Positions 62,437-64,000 of a stretch of 64,000 bases of DNA are shown here, in pieces. Under the pieces are notes generated by a model. That model saw nothing but the letters and a program-made list of their open reading frames with translations. It was not told the DNA's origin and did not search any database. The stretch's first letter is position 1. Each line of letters begins with the position of its first letter. The position numbers and the translations under genes were made by a program. This DNA comes from an actinobacterium LLX17 (GTDB lineage: Bacteria; Actinomycetota; Actinomycetes; Propionibacteriales; Nocardioidaceae): the NCBI GenBank assembly GCA_000471045.1, contig KI301992.1:994568-1058567 (forward strand), read 5' to 3'.

Positions 62437-64000
62437 CATGCCCCCACCGTGCCAGTCGGCAGCACGGCGCGGAACACGGCGCCGTCGGAGTTGTCGACCC
62501 GGACGCTGCCGCCCCGGCGTGCGCACACCATCTGCACCAGTGCGAGGCCGATGCCGCGCCCGCCCACGACGTCGGGCTTGGACGACCAGCCTCGCTCGAA
62601 GATCACCTCGCTCAACGCCTCCGGGACCCCGGGGCCGGAGTCCGCCACCTCGACGACGATGGCGTCGTCGTCGGCGGTGAGGGTGACGACGACTCGCTCA
62701 CCGGACCGGCTGACGTCCAGGGCGTTGTCGACGAGGTTGCCCAGGACCGTCGTCACGTCGCCGGACAGCTCGCGCGCCAGCCGGGGGACAGGGGCGGTGG
62801 TGGTGACCTCGAGCCGCACCCCGGCCTCGGCAGCCAGGCTGGACTTCGCCACCAGCAGCGCGGAGACGAGCGGGTCCTCGACCACGCCGGCCACCTCGTC
62901 GACGATGGCGGCCCGCCGGCGGGTGAGGTCGCCGACCAGCTCGGTCACCTCGTCGTACTCCCTCAGCTGCACGAGCCCGGAGATGGTGTGCAGCTGGTTC
63001 GCGAACTCGTGCGTCTGGGCGCGCAGCGTGTCGGTGATGGTGCGGTGGGTGTCGACGCGACTCTGCAGGGCCAGCAGTTCCGACCGGTCACGCAGCGTCG
63101 TGACCGTGCCGACCAGCCGGTTGCCGGCCGTCACGCGGCTGCGGTTGGCCACCACGATCCGGTCGCCGACCACGAGCGTCGCGTCGGCGACGGTGTCGTC
63201 GGCGAGCAGCACCTCTCGGACGGCAGGGGCGAGACCGAGCCCGTCGACGTGGCGGCCGACCACGTCGGCAGGCAGGTCCAGCAGCGCCCGGGCCGAGTCG
63301 TTCGCGACCGTGACCACGCCGTCGACGCCGACCGCCACGACCCCCTCACGGATGCTGTGCAGCAGCGCCTCGCGGTGATCGGCGAGCGACGCGATCTCGG
63401 CCGGCTCGAGACCGCGCGTGCGCCGCTTGATCAGCTGGGACAACAGGGTCGTGCCGGTCACCCCCAGCAGGGCGGCGAGGCCGAGGAACAGGCCGAGGTC
63501 GGGTGCGGCGGCCCGGAAGCGTTCCCCCCACGAGGGCAGGTCCTGGGCGACGGCGGCGATGCCGACAAGCTGCCCGTCGTCGTCGAGCAGCGGCACGTGA
63601 CCGGCGATGGCCGGACTGCCGGCCAGGTCGACCTCGCCACGCCAGGCCCGCCCCTGCTGGACGTCGCTGGCGCCGAGGTCGATGCGGCGGCCGACCGACG
63701 TCGGGTCGGTCGAGACCAGCACGCGTCCCTCCGCGTCGGTCAGCCAGGCGACGTCGGCACCGGACAGTGACACGGCCCGGTCGGTCGCGAACGCCAGCTC
63801 GTTGGGCAGCACGACGCCCTCACCCGTCGAGCCGTCACCCGTGGACCCTTCCGCCGGCTCGGTGCCTCCGCTCGGCCGGCACGCCGGTCCGCAGATCGTG
63901 TCGCGCACCAGCGGGGTGTTCGCCAGGTTGGTGGCGACCGCGACGACGCGTGATCCCCGGTCGGACCGGAAGTCGGCATCGGCCTGCAGCAGCGAGACCA
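62436..64000 (-). CDS. DcuS/CitA-type sensor histidine kinase (5' end outside window)
   Basis: The frame is open to the window end, so the N-terminus with its first transmembrane helix is missing. Seen (~521 residues): an extracytoplasmic sensor domain (RVVAVATNLANTPLVRDTIC ... DAEGRVLVSTDPTSVGRRI), a transmembrane helix (LGLFLGLAALLGVTGTTLL), a PAS domain (EGVVAVGVDGVVTVANDSAR), and a DcuS-type kinase core with THEFANQLHTISGLVQL (phospho-His), LVDNALDVS, GPGVPEAL and GGRGIGLALV. A Gly/Ser/Thr-rich insertion (GSTGDGSTGEG) interrupts the sensor domain. Pairs with the overlapping response regulator. Confidence 0.9.
   Translation of the reverse strand, partial: VSLLQADADFRSDRGSRVVAVATNLANTPLVRDTICGPACRPSGGTEPAEGSTGDGSTGEGVVLPNELAFATDRAVSLSGADVAWLTDAEGRVLVSTDPTSVGRRIDLGASDVQQGRAWRGEVDLAGSPAIAGHVPLLDDDGQLVGIAAVAQDLPSWGERFRAAAPDLGLFLGLAALLGVTGTTLLSQLIKRRTRGLEPAEIASLADHREALLHSIREGVVAVGVDGVVTVANDSARALLDLPADVVGRHVDGLGLAPAVREVLLADDTVADATLVVGDRIVVANRSRVTAGNRLVGTVTTLRDRSELLALQSRVDTHRTITDTLRAQTHEFANQLHTISGLVQLREYDEVTELVGDLTRRRAAIVDEVAGVVEDPLVSALLVAKSSLAAEAGVRLEVTTTAPVPRLARELSGDVTTVLGNLVDNALDVSRSGERVVVTLTADDDAIVVEVADSGPGVPEALSEVIFERGWSSKPDVVGGRGIGLALVQMVCARRGGSVRVDNSDGAVFRAVLPTGTVGA

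Overview
The window is a very GC-rich chromosomal core region of an actinobacterium. The gene order hisS-aspS / rarA / alaS-ruvX-mltG-aroE-(A24 peptidase)-aroCKB-pepQ-efp-nusB / pyrR-pyrBC-carAB-pyrF-mihF-gmk-rpoZ-coaBC-metK-priA / fmt-rsmB-rpe-rib / hisEG / infC-rpmI-rplT / pheST / arg points to the Propionibacteriales, most likely Nocardioidaceae (for example Aeromicrobium or Nocardioides). Actinobacterial hallmarks include mihF, a PriA without Walker motifs, DUF6167, a class F sortase, and many leaderless promoters with TANNNT seven bases before the start codon. No rRNA, tRNA, CRISPR array, prophage or intact insertion sequence was found. About 95% is coding, mostly on the + strand.

Layout. 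1-2.4 kb: 3' end of hisS, then aspS. 2.5-3.3 kb: an RhlG-like dehydrogenase with a TetR-type operator. 3.4-8.3 kb: rarA, two small proteins, alaS. 8.3-16.5 kb: ruvX, mltG, the shikimate genes aroE, aroC, aroK and aroB with a prepilin peptidase, pepQ, efp, nusB. 16.5-17.9 kb: a small accessory island on the minus strand with a 55-nt hairpin repeat, a decayed SOS-box DUF222/HNH gene, a class F sortase and an SdpI-like protein. 18.0-30.0 kb: pyrimidine operon and followers (mihF, gmk, rpoZ, coaBC). 30.2-33.3 kb: metK and priA. 33.4-35.7 kb: minus-strand lipoprotein and a secreted repeat/M15 peptidase. 35.7-38.6 kb: fmt, rsmB, rpe. 38.7-42.4 kb: FMN riboswitch and ribD-ribE-ribBA-ribH. 42.4-45.6 kb: hisE, hisG, a PH-like protein, SseB, and a convergent ACT-GNAT protein. 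45.7-52.8 kb: infC-rpmI-rplT with leader, an rRNA methyltransferase, a histidine kinase, pheST. 52.8-61.8 kb: the complete arginine set argG-C-J-B-D-F-R-H. 61.8-64.0 kb: a DcuR/DcuS-type two-component pair on the minus strand, cut by the window edge.

How the genes work together. The region makes building blocks for translation and nucleotides: aminoacyl-tRNA synthetases, UMP, GMP/GDP, chorismate, riboflavin, arginine, S-adenosylmethionine, coenzyme A and initiator formyl-Met-tRNA. Control elements are visible for pyr (PyrR loop over the ribosome-binding site), rib (FMN riboswitch), infC (terminator-type leader and a non-AUG start) and arg (ArgR-like inverted repeat before argG). Neighbouring genes overlap by ATGA, GTGA or TGATG, implying translational coupling.

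The most unusual content is in small repeats rather than large genes. (1) Three MIRU-like mini-ORF elements sit in operon junctions (ruvX/mltG, pyrB/pyrC, argJ/argB). (2) Two 55-nt palindromic elements with different arms but the same architecture lie in convergent intergenic gaps. (3) A GC-rich ~30-36 bp repeat lies inside three unrelated coding genes (hisS, argD, ACT-GNAT). Also notable are a ~230-residue acidic/proline-rich tail on CarA, an E. coli-type argG moved to the front of the arg cluster, and a secreted M15 peptidase with six WxAxGxP repeats. No clearly new multi-gene system was found.
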